Positions 45,367-55,500 of a DNA stretch of 64,000 bases are shown here, one piece after another. Location: positions 124,001-188,000 of the forward strand of contig JAODUP010000578.1 of the NCBI GenBank assembly GCA_025642065.1. The letters are read 5' to 3'. The notes under the pieces were generated by a model. It was not told the origin of the DNA. It saw only the letters and a list, made by a program, of their open reading frames with translations, and searched no databases. The stretch is from Paralvinella palmiformis. Lineage: Eukaryota > Annelida > Polychaeta > Terebellida > Alvinellidae. A program made the position numbers and the translations under genes. The first letter of the stretch is position 1. Every line of letters begins with the position of its first letter.

Positions 45367-45390
45367 ATGCAGTATACACAGCCACGATGA
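45367..45390 (+). promoter_or_regulatory. Seven-codon upstream ORF overlapping the main start (ATGA)
   Basis: ATG at 45367 opens MQYTQPR and stops with TGA at 45388-45390, which overlaps the main ATG at 45387-45389. Such overlaps usually lower translation or force re-initiation. The effect here is inferred. Confidence 0.6.
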
Positions 45391-46367
45391 GACCAGATCA
45401 ACAGCGTGTGCAGACACTTCTTACAGACACTGTAACGTTGTTATGTAAAAATGGACTACACTACAACAAGGAGCTCAAAGTGCAGGGCTTGCTTGGGATT
45501 ACACTCGATGACGATGAGGTCTTCATCGTTCATATCAACAAGGTGTTTGACGAGGTCCAGGGTAAAGTGACCAGCATCCAATCTGAGTCAACGTCTGGTT
45601 CTCTGATGCGGGCAGTGAACAACATTAGCAATCTAAACAGCTTCAGCCAGTTTGAGAATGTCGATGGCCTGTCATTCGAGGAGGACGATGGCAGCGAGCT
45701 GGTCAGCAATGGCATGCAACTGCCCGTCATCCATGCACAACAAACCAGCATACTGAACCGCACGAACAGCAGTGCTAGCAAGACGAACCACAGAGGGGTG
45801 AAGCGAACGGTGGGTGCCGCTAGACGTAAAGATAGCAGATCGGTGAAGCAGAGATTGGCCTCGAGTTTTGGACGTGAGAGCTGTAACAGCAAGGAGATCC
45901 ATCATGTGCAGGTGAAAAAGGAGGCTGGACTCACACCAGAATATCAGGAGATTCACATCAAGGATGAGCCTCCCGATCAACTGATCATCACGGATAGCAA
46001 CGAGATAGAAGTCGACGACACCGCCACTCCAAATGATGAAGTCCAATCAAAGAACTCAGTTTACAACTCAGCCAGCAGCCATGACAGTTACACGACTGGA
46101 CAGAATCCGCTCGTCATGTACGAAAGTCTCGAGGACTGCGACGAGTCCAACTCTCCAACGACGAAGTCGCAGGATGCGGAGGGCGAAGAGACAGTGGACA
46201 TGATAGAATGTTTATTATATAACGAACGTGTCAATCAACAGGACGACGGCAGTACTACATCAGGGCTCTACAAAAATGTCCATATTTCTGGTGCTGAGGA
46301 AACCAGTAGCCCACTAGATGGCTCTGTCAGCGGTACTGGCTGCTCAACATGGGACGACACTGTTGAG
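45387..46367 (+). CDS. Common N-terminal exon of a zinc-finger transcription-factor-like gene
   Basis: The exon begins at 45303 after acceptor TTTTCCTTACAG; the first in-frame ATG is 45387 (A at -3). It encodes 327 codons and ends with GAG before donor GTTAGT, phase 0. Residues 1-60 form a compact domain (TLLCKNGLHYNKELKVQGLL, GITLDDDEVFIVHI) that I cannot assign to a family. It does not look like BTB, BEN or a zinc finger. Residues 61-130 are Ser/Asn-rich and acidic. Residues 138-156 are basic (KRTVGAARRKDSRSVKQR), resembling a nuclear signal. SUMO-type motifs VKKE (176-179) and IKDE (191-194) follow, then an acidic Ser/Thr-rich tail. There is no DNA-binding domain in this exon; the downstream exons supply one. 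A nuclear regulator is the likely role. Confidence 0.85.
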
Positions 46368-46421
46368 GTTAGTGTTACTGTATCTACGATGACTGGTAGT
46401 ATCAGCTGTGTGTTAAAGTAA
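46368..46421 (+). other. Possible intron-retained C-terminus
   Basis: If the donor at 46368 is not used, the frame continues for 17 codons (ending SISCVLK) to a TAA at 46419-46421. This would give a 344-residue form with no zinc finger. No polyadenylation signal is obvious nearby. Confidence 0.25.
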
Positions 46422-47809
46422 ACCATTTGAATAATGGAAACTGTTTTTCTTTGTGTGTGTGTTTTTTTATTTTGTGTTTTTTATGTTGTTATCATTGGTT
46501 TCATGGTCGTTCTGTTTTGATGTGTCATGGTTGCTCAGCTATGAATATCTTTTGCATTATCAGCAGCAATGTCATGTTTTAGAAAAATGGCAGGCGCTTC
46601 AACTATGGCGGTGTTCAGTTGATTGTTGTTCAGCTGTTACTTGTGGCTGAACTTGTGTTTACACATAAACTAAATTAATAATAATAAGAAATGTTTTTTT
46701 TTGGGGGGGGGGGGGTTGATCAATGGGTGAGTGAGTGGATGCATTTTCCATAGTTTACTTTCAGCATTGATTACACCTGTGACATATGACACAGTTTAGG
46801 AGATGCATACATCATATCACCGACTTAGGTGTTCCATTAAACCTGTATGTGGTGGTCATTCCATGTAGTCGACTACTCTGGGGATAGAACTTAGACATCA
46901 CCAACCTTTTCTTGAAATAGTTTTGACGAATACCCACATCGTGACGTTGTAGTTTCTAGTGGGGATTTGGGAAACTAAATGCAGAAATATTTGTACACGA
47001 GGTCACTATAGGAGCTGATTTGGATACAAAAGAGCATAGCTGAGCAATTATGATATAATAATTATTATTATTTGGGACATATTTGTTGCACATCCGTGGC
47101 ATTTGTTAGAAAATTGTTTTTGTTTTTCAGGTAGCATTTTCCATAATTAGTGCTTATTATTTCAAATTCAGGATTTTCCAGAAATGAATTATACTGGAAG
47201 TATTAAAGCTTTAATAACACATGATCTAATATTTGCCTTTTATTATAGCCATTTTATAAGTCTATGGTGAAATCCTGAATGTTTGGTTTGGTGTTCATCT
47301 GTACTTTTCTTGGGTTTTGATGATAACTATTTTATTTTGTTATACATGTTTGTGTACATTTGTTCCTTATACATCTTTTATTATGTGTACTTTCTCACTC
47401 ATACACACACACACATATACAAACACATACCCACGTACAAACACATACAGAATCCAGGCACAGTGAAACCGGAAATGAGTGAGATGGTGTACATATATTA
47501 ATATCTTTGTCTCACTGTACAAATTCCTTTGCAGGTTTTATCCAAAAGCTTGAATTGATAAACCTTTCACAATCAATAATACTAAACATTCAGATTAACT
47601 TCTATAGGTATAAACATTTCTATGCAAGAACAGATTGGTTGCATTTTGATGACAAATATATTAATTGTAGAAAAACAGAACAAAAACACACAGTTTCAGA
47701 CATACAAGAATCATCAACATTCGGAACTAAATTCAATAATTATTTACATTTTTTCCTTAAGATAGACACAACGCCAGTTCTACTCGAATGCTGTTGCTAT
47801 GATTTAGCT

Positions 47810-47852
<43 letters not shown>

Positions 47853-49149
47853 TGTTTGTGTCGGTGTGCTAACAATATGCGTTTTCTAACAGCCCTCACT
47901 CACGTCTAACATTTCTAACAAGAATGTCCTAACATGGTCGATGGCCGCGTCATCCTAATATGACATGACTAATATATTCCGGATTGGGCTAGTATCTAGC
48001 ATTGCTATAGACTAATTTATAACCCTTACTAAAAAATACTGTCTGGTTCTGGTTAGGACTGTGTTTAAGGAAGTTTCCCATTTGACCTAGTAACAAGTGT
48101 ACAGGTGTTAAACCTGGCCTATTTTATCTACCCCTGTGCTGGTCAGTGCTTACGTCGTTGGAATGTTCGTTACAAATTATGAGCGTACGCCATCTTTACT
48201 TTGCTATAATTCGTGATTACTTAGTATTACTTAGTGTGCTATGCCTTTGAAGCATGCAGTCGTGAAGTGTTGGCGGTGTGCGTGCGTGCGTGCTATGGAT
48301 GATTATTTTACATGTATGGTACATAAACAATAAGTTACAGCCAAGCTATCTATTTGACTAGTTCAACTAAAGCTAGTGTCAAGAAGTGGGATACCCTACT
48401 CTGTGACAATGTTATAAAGTGAGCGTTTGATATATACACTGTGTTATGGTGTGTAGCCTTTTAATATACATAGTACGGCCTGCCAGTACTGAATGCCTTC
48501 ACTATGCCAAGAATTCAAAGAGAACTGGCTAGCCGTATGTTGTAAATAACGTCGAAGTCCCGAGAACATCTTACACTATATATATATGTGTGTGTGTAAG
48601 CTAATAGCGTGTGTGTGTGTGCATGCATGACCACTAGCTGAAGTATTTACTGCCTATAAATACAGTTTAACGTCCCACCCCCCTTCACCTGATCTCTCCT
48701 GTTACTAGCGGAGTGGTACATGAGAAAAACTTCTTGCTATCTGTGTGCCAGGGCTAACACTAGTTTGGCTACTGACACGCACCAGCGAACACGTTGCCAA
48801 AGAAAGAACTGGTACAGCATCGCATCATCGCACCGTGACCCACATCCATTATGAATATCGCATCGTACGGTGTCACCGACGACCACTGGTGAATCTCGTC
48901 GACGCTGATCAGATAGGGTCTGTCCCCTTTTTTTCGTATTTCAACTGAGGTAGGCGTGTCATGATAGTGAGGAGTTCCTAGATACAATTAGCTATTGAAT
49001 GTTACACAAGCATGTCTAGATCCCTTACTAAACGGGAAGTGAAAGTGATGCCCAGCCCTGCAAACTGTGCACCGAATAACCCTGCTCAGCGCTGATATTT
49101 AGAACGGAGAGGTCAAGCGGTGTAAAGCGTTTCTTGTTTCTTACTGCAG
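46422..49149 (+). other. Intron between common exon and zinc-finger exon A
   Basis: AT-rich with a G homopolymer near 46695 and a TA tract (47813-47849). I see no further zinc finger. A GCCATCTTT motif at 48190 might mark an internal start. Confidence 0.5.
47813..47849. repeat. (TA)n microsatellite
   Basis: About 18 TA units. Confidence 0.95.
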
Positions 49150-49701
49150 ACTTCTGCATTACCGCTCCATAAATCTAAAACGACGAAGAACCACCATGGC
49201 CCTGTCACCATTCAACCAGTTGTCGATGGTCATGATGTGGCCATGAAGACTTCACAAACAGGCTATTTCATCGATCATAATGCGTTTGACTACACGAACC
49301 ATGACCTTCCACCAACCGATCTGAGCCGAGAGCTGAATAATCAATATGAATCATTTTTGCGCGCTTCGGCAGAGCTTGGGGAAGGCTTTCCGTGTCCAGA
49401 ATGTGAGCTGACCTTGAAAACGAGGAAGGTGTGGATGGAGCACATGAAGGGTGCGCACAGGAACAGAACCTATGACTGTGCAATCTGTGGGAAGAAGTTC
49501 AGGTGGCGTGCAGCCCGGAACAGGCATGTTTCCAACATCCATAGTCGGAAAATGGTGGGGATGACTGATGACACCACAACTGAGACATCCATCCTCTCTC
49601 GGAGAGCAGCAGATACGACAAAAGAAAATGTGCACCCCCCTCCTGCTGATGGGTTAGCTTCATCAGGTGGCATGGTGAAGAAAGATGATGGCATCAATTG
49701 A
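49150..49701 (+). CDS. Alternative terminal exon A: two C2H2 zinc fingers
   Basis: It starts in phase 0 after acceptor TTTCTTACTGCAG, matching the phase-0 donor at 46367, and ends in TGA, adding 183 residues (about 510 with the common exon). A polar linker (residues 1-60) leads to finger 1 at 82-103 (CPECELTLKTRKVWMEHMKG, then AH) and finger 2 at 110-131 (CAICGKKFRWRAARNRHVSN, then IH); both are C-x2-C-x12-H-x4-H with a six-residue linker. A Thr/Ser-rich tail follows. AATAAA at 49771 could end this transcript. Exon B is clearly related, which points to exon duplication. No ATG is needed here, because translation enters by splicing. A weaker phase-0 donor inside the exon (49674|GTGAAG) might also let it act as an internal exon. 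Confidence 0.85.
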   Translation, partial: TSALPLHKSKTTKNHHGPVTIQPVVDGHDVAMKTSQTGYFIDHNAFDYTNHDLPPTDLSRELNNQYESFLRASAELGEGFPCPECELTLKTRKVWMEHMKGAHRNRTYDCAICGKKFRWRAARNRHVSNIHSRKMVGMTDDTTTETSILSRRAADTTKENVHPPPADGLASSGGMVKKDDGIN

Positions 49702-50160
49702 TAATTTATTGTCATCCTCTAACCTGCAAATTGATGATGATATCTGCAGGTCATCTTCATGCGATACTCTAATAAAGGCCAGTCTTCTTAAAACTGATGT
49801 AGATCATGCCAGCAACAGATGTACCATTTGTTTGTTGATGCTTGATGGTGACTCAGAGCCCAGGACCCACAGCTAGTGTTTCCATTGCAATGAGATATTC
49901 AGCTGCCATACTCTGATGCCGATTTCAGCTGGAAGTCTGCGAAGTATCATCACAATGCCAGATTCCACGCGGACGCTGGTTTCCAACACGATGGTTCACA
50001 GCTGAGACACGACATACTGAGTGAATGTCACCCTAGCAATGATCATCACCAACATAATTCTGACAATGAGGGTGCTCTAAAACCTGTCCCGATAACCGAG
50101 TCCCCTAATGAGCTGTGCCCCCAAACAGACCACTATCATATCACTTATGCTGACCAGTTG
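49679..50160 (+). pseudogene. Decayed zinc-finger exon (copy D)
   Basis: Just after exon A, in another frame, come CTIC (49820-49831), a TAG stop (49874-49876) and CFHCNEIFS (49877-49903). After a frame change this continues as FSWKSAKYHHNARFH from 49924. The two halves make one C2H2 finger split by 26 bp bounded by a repeated TTCAGCTG (49898 and 49924). The second half matches the spacing of finger 2 in exons A and B (F-x-W...H-x4-H). An in-frame TGA at 49676 and lack of a clean acceptor argue against use as an exon. It may lie in the 3' UTR of exon A. Confidence 0.6.
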
Positions 50161-50178
50161 CAAGTTATCTTATACTCT

Positions 50179-50222
<44 letters not shown>

Positions 50223-52186
50223 GACCAGCTGCAGAAACCTGCTTTGGAAAAGGCAGGTTTTACTGTAATTTCTCATTGACTAGTGATGGCTATCTGTTGG
50301 AAGGTGTACATGGTGAAGTCTGATGACTGCTGTTTGTGATAGAGATCCCGAGATGGACACTGCCCATACTATATGCCCAGCTGATATATTAGGAAATGGA
50401 ATTATGGTCAGTTAACTTCGTAATTGAAATAAATGGTAATTTTCTGGAATTGGCATTGCTGTCAACCATAAATTGAAATTGGAGGAGGGAAATTATATTC
50501 ATATAAATATGGTTTAATATTTAAAAAAATTATATTCATTTTTAAGTGCCAGTACTCTCCATTACCAATGTTAAAAATAATATTTAGCTGAGTAAATTTG
50601 CCAGTGCTCCAGTTATTGAATATTAGGAGCCAGTGTTGGCTTTGAATTGTAGATTCTAAGCCAAGGATATAAATTGACGACAAAATTGGTATTTTAGAAT
50701 TGGAGTTGCTGTTATCGAATTGGAATTGGGCTTAGTGTTCATAATTATTTTGGAATTGGTAATATGATTGGTACCGAGCCTGTCAGATAATAAAGTGAAA
50801 CCTGTTGCTAAGACCACCTGTCTGGAGTGAAAAATAATTGATAACGGTTATCTCCGTGGTTTGCCAGCCCTTTGTGGTGACAAATATGGTATCTAGCTAT
50901 GGTTAGGAGTCACCCGAGGTTATTGTTGGAGGAAGGGTCTCTTGAAGCATGTTAGCTTGTTGTCAGTGTCCAAACTTGTTCTTATTATGAAGAAATCTCA
51001 CAATTGTCGTAAATTATGAGAACTCGACTTTTATTTTCATGAAATCAATGTCATCTGACCTTACTTCATATAGATGTATGATAAGTTTATAAGATACATA
51101 GCCCGATCAATGCAGCTAATTCAGATTGTTAACCTGTTACATGATTACATATTTGACTGTATTGTTGTTGTTTTTTAAATAATTTTTGGCTGTGAAAGTT
51201 TTTTGTTTCGTTTGGTGTATTTTATGTCCATCCGTCTTGTGTTATCGTTCTATGTGTGCATGCCTAAGCACGTCTCTGTTACACGTTCCATGTATGAGTA
51301 GCTAGTTCGTAGATCGTTCCCATTGGTTGTGTATTAATAACTTAAAAACAAAACAAAGTGAGCACCAGGGACTCTTCAGATTAATGTTCGTGGTAAGTAG
51401 TCTATACCTTTATGTCAGTTAATTATTTTGTGCATAAATTAAGTTCGGTATTTGACAACGTTTATTGGCCAGCTGCATAAGCAGCGTCTGACTTTCGGAC
51501 GGGTTCACATTTATCGTTCTCCGATCTAAGCTTAATATTTTGTTAGATTAGTAGAGCTAATAATCTCGGGCAGTCTGCCAGTAGCCAGTGTCGTACTTCA
51601 ATATGTTGTGCCTAAGCTTTGTGGTTTGGTTATTTCATTTCTGTTCTCACACTAAAGGTGTTTGGCTAACCATTATCGTTTTAATAAAATGCCATTGAAT
51701 ATTCTATGCATAATTCACTAAAAATGTTAATAATAACTATAACAATAATGACATGTGCCGTATTCTTCCATCTTAAATACAGGTTAATTTGATGTTTAGT
51801 CCTTTGCCAGTTTGGGGTCATGGGAATTGGGTTGAACCGAAGCAACAGCTACAATCATTTGGGATGTATTTTTTGCAGATTTTTCGGTCCATGGGAATGC
51901 TTTCATCGGATATATTTATGTTAAAAAAACTATATTTTAAACTGATTTCTTATTACCTGAGATTATTTAACACTTTTTTTGTAGAATCTCTATTATTTGT
52001 GCCAGTGTGGGTGGGATTGCTTTGTATTAGGCTGACTTTTTGCCGTTATCTCACTTTCAATGATTTCCTTATTTTGTGCACAAATTAGGTTCAGTTTTTT
52101 AGGGTGTCTCAGCTGGCAAGGGATTAATAATCGTTCTCTGAAATATCTTGATGCACTGATCACATCTTCTCCACGCCTCCACACAG
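50161..52186 (+). other. Intron between copy D and exon B
   Basis: A TG microsatellite, then AT-rich sequence with several GGAATTGG-type motifs (50395-50460 and 50695-50765), remnants of the same repeat as at 31241. An open frame at 51783-52088 is discussed separately and not called. Confidence 0.5.
50185..50221. repeat. (TG)n microsatellite
   Basis: About 17 TG units with one A interruption. Cys/Val repeats in frames across it are artefacts. Confidence 0.95.
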
Positions 52187-52546
52187 GTACCTCCACTTGC
52201 CACATCTACCTCGAAATCATCAAGAATAAAATCATCGCCACAAGCAGAAGAAACCACGACATACCATGGGGTGCAGCGGCAGGACATCAACGAGACGTTA
52301 TCGCAGCAGTATCGCGACCTGCTCGAGGCCGCCGCCATACAGGGCGACGGCTATCCGTGTGCAGAGTGCGACCAGGTGCTCAAAACGCGAGCAATCTGGA
52401 TGGAGCACATGAAGGGCGTCCACATGAACAGGAAGTATGCCTGTCAGTACTGTGGCGAGACCTTTAAGTGGCGCTCTTCTCGGAAACGTCACGTTCTGAT
52501 GTCGCATCGTAACGAGAAGGATCTCGACCTATCCATTGCCACCTGA
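52187..52546 (+). CDS. Alternative terminal exon B: two C2H2 zinc fingers
   Basis: It starts in phase 0 after acceptor CGCCTCCACACAG and ends in TGA, adding 119 residues (about 446 with the common exon). Finger 1 is residues 58-79 (CAECDQVLKTRAIWMEHMKG, then VH) and finger 2 is 86-107 (CQYCGETFKWRSSRKRHVLM, then SH). Spacing and the six-residue linker are identical to exon A, and LKTR, WMEHMKG, NR and WR.SR/WRAAR are shared, so A and B are paralogous exons. Finger-tip residues differ, so they probably prefer different DNA sites. The linker before the fingers is shorter and the tail is only a few residues. The coding part is visibly more GC-rich than the flanks. Confidence 0.87.
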   Translation, partial: VPPLATSTSKSSRIKSSPQAEETTTYHGVQRQDINETLSQQYRDLLEAAAIQGDGYPCAECDQVLKTRAIWMEHMKGVHMNRKYACQYCGETFKWRSSRKRHVLMSHRNEKDLDLSIAT

Positions 52547-55500
52547 GTGGTTCTGCTGATGAGCAGGTTGTTGTGGGTACTGTTACATTCCAGTGTCTAG
52601 GATGTGTTTCTGTGTGAGGGGTGTATGTTCATTTTATCAAAGATATGTTCTTCATGTCATTTTAATCACTCGTCACACATCCGATGTTGAAGAGCAGTTC
52701 AACTTGATGGTTATGCCGCGGTTGATAATATGCTTCCATCAGTCTACAATGGTTGACATATTTTGGGAAATGGCTTTAAACGGAGTGTCCTGATTTGAAG
52801 TGTAACAGTTGCTGCTATCTACAGCTAACGAATTCTATCCCATATATGACTGATCAAGTGCCTGGGATGCTTGTTTATATGAAAATCATTGTAAATGTGG
52901 TGCCTGTTACCATATGTTACCTAACAACTGCTTGCATTCTTATTATTGAAAATATTTTCAAATATTTGGTTACTCTAAGTAATCTAAGTAATGTAAAACT
53001 TGCTGGATGTATTTTACTATACTCACCAGTAAATATTTCAAATATGAGTAGACCTTTCCTGGCCCACAGGTTCTGGATAAGAGTACCAGCTGCTTACATT
53101 TAGTCCTAGAGTGAGCAAAACAGTATATTATATTCATGACAAAGAAAAGTGATTTAACGCCCATAAATCTCGTGTAAAAAACAACAAAATGTGTGGTGTG
53201 TTATACACCATATAGTTTTTTAAATGTTTTGCCTTAATTGGCACGCACCTGTATCTCCTGTCCTTAGACGACCACCAATGCAGTCGGCACCAGTCAGAGG
53301 GAGGCATCATTTTCGCAACCAGCTTATTTAAGTTAGCAAAATAATAAATTAGCAAAAACTGCTCTGGCGTGAAAAGATGTGCGAAGATTGGTCTTGATTT
53401 TTAAACTGTGATGATCGAGTTAATTAGAAATTGTTTCCGAGAAAGCACATTTTCACTGAAATCTCGTTTAATTCAGGAACCCCCCTAAAATGTGCCTCCA
53501 CATTTGTCAAATTATAAACTATAAAGCTCAAAGAGGACAGATTTCATACACACAAAATCTATCGTAATAGAATGGGACTTCAAAGTAGTAGTACTGAATT
53601 TATCTGGAACTTATTCTGAGCCATGAACAGTCTCTTAAATTGAGCCCATATGGCATATCCTTCTAGACAAGTAATTGCTTTCCTTTGGAACAGACAGCTA
53701 TTCAAGACTTGGTCACTTCCTCAGTGTAATGACTTCCTGGCTCACATTACAATTGACGTATTAAAACTATTATCAAGCGAAGGCACTTAATTGGTGATGT
53801 ATGATGTGTTTAGATGTATGCACACACACATGCACACACAGAGATAAAGAGCGAGATGTACACAATCTTATACACACCTGGGACATGTTTTACAGGAAGC
53901 CATAATGTGTATTCTCTGAGTATCAACATTTCAGGATTCCTACAATGAAGGCTAATAAGGTTCTGTATGTCAGTGTTTTTTTATTAACAAATCCTCTCGG
54001 AATCTGTTTTCTTGTGTTGTTATACAACAACAAAAAACAGCAACACATGACAGAGACTCTGTTTATAGTGTATGGCTGAATTTTGGAACCAAAACTTCAG
54101 TTAGAGACATGTGTTGAATTTAATCTATGTATGTGCATTTGTGTGTGTGTTCATGGATTTATTGTGCACAGTATAGTTTGTGCACAAAATTTCTGGTTTT
54201 TGCAGTGAGTTTATTGAGTTAATTTTTACTTTAATTTTATTTAACTTTTTAAAAAGAAATCCAGGTGGTGAATCTGATGCAGAATGGAATATTTAAATGT
54301 GCTTTTATCATGGTTAATATTAATATTTGTACAGTTGCGAGGTGATTTAATAACCGGGCACTCTAACAGCTATACAGTGCTACCAGTGCACAACTCAAGC
54401 GACTTCATTTTTAGCACACCGCATCATCTTTATGATAACTATGAATGCACAATATTTTAAAGCCACAGCATATGAATTGAATTATTTTGTTCATTCTAAT
54501 AATGGCACCAACTCTAATACACAAACAGACCCCTTACGCACACACACACACACATGGTAAAGCCATACCTTCCAAGTAAATAATGAAATATGTTCTTTAA
54601 TTATCATAATTTTAATTTAAGAGTATTTCAATATTCATCTTATTATTACACACTGAACTTTTCCATTTCTGGGCAAATGTGGTTTGTACGTGTTAAATCT
54701 GAGCATAACTGTAATAAATGCGAACAACATCCTCCCAATACCCCATTATGCCACTTCAATATTAGAGTGAGCTTGACCCATGTGATAATTACCTCGATGA
54801 TGTGCAAAACTGATCCGTGCATTTCGAGTAGGCTTATTTAGAATTTTTTTAATTCACATTTCTCATGGCAGGCAAATTATTGTCTCTACAAATATGGCGC
54901 CACCTATTTAGGCCAAGTTCTAGGCAGTTAGACAGGGTGTGGTTAAAGTCGGTCCTGAGTTTGAATCCTATATGAGTTTTTGAGCGCCATTGGCCTCCTG
55001 ATTCAAACTAAGATTATTAAAAATTATTAATATTATCATAGTTTGTTGTCATTAATTATCCAGATGATGTTGTTCTCTGGTTTCCTCCCTAGTCCAGCTA
55101 GTTGTGTTGACCAGAAGACAATTTTCATATTGCCATCTTGTTGTTATCAGGAGTTTATTTCATTGATATTCACCATGACGATTGTAATTCGTGTTTATTA
55201 TTATTGTCCATTGATATGATTTTAACTGGTTTCGAAATCATCATTTTGCGTACATCAATGTGAGTGCGTAATGTTCGTATATCACAGAACTAATACTAAA
55301 ACGGTGACAGTTATCATTGTTAATAATATTGTTTTAGTTTATAATCATGATTGGGCATCGTTGCGCTGGCAAATCCCATTCTTGCTAAGATTATTGTCTA
55401 TTAAAATCCTTAATATCTTTTTAGTATAAATTTATCAGTTTTAACACCAGTGACAATCTTGTACCCTTTATAGATCCTTAGTTATACACCATTCTATTTT

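Noticed and set aside
45530..46046. Minus-strand frames of 120 and 124 codons opposite the common exon
   Set aside because: They are shadows of the real plus-strand coding frame.
47507..47872. 121-codon plus-strand frame
   Set aside because: AT-rich and running into a TA microsatellite; no acceptor, domain or conserved motif.
47885..47950. Possible short terminal exon after the AG at 47883-47884
   Set aside because: It is open for only about 21 codons in phase 0 with no zinc finger and no similarity to exons A-C.
54590..54841. Frame with a CNKC motif, considered as another zinc-finger exon
   Set aside because: No histidine pair at C2H2 spacing and no acceptor in phase.
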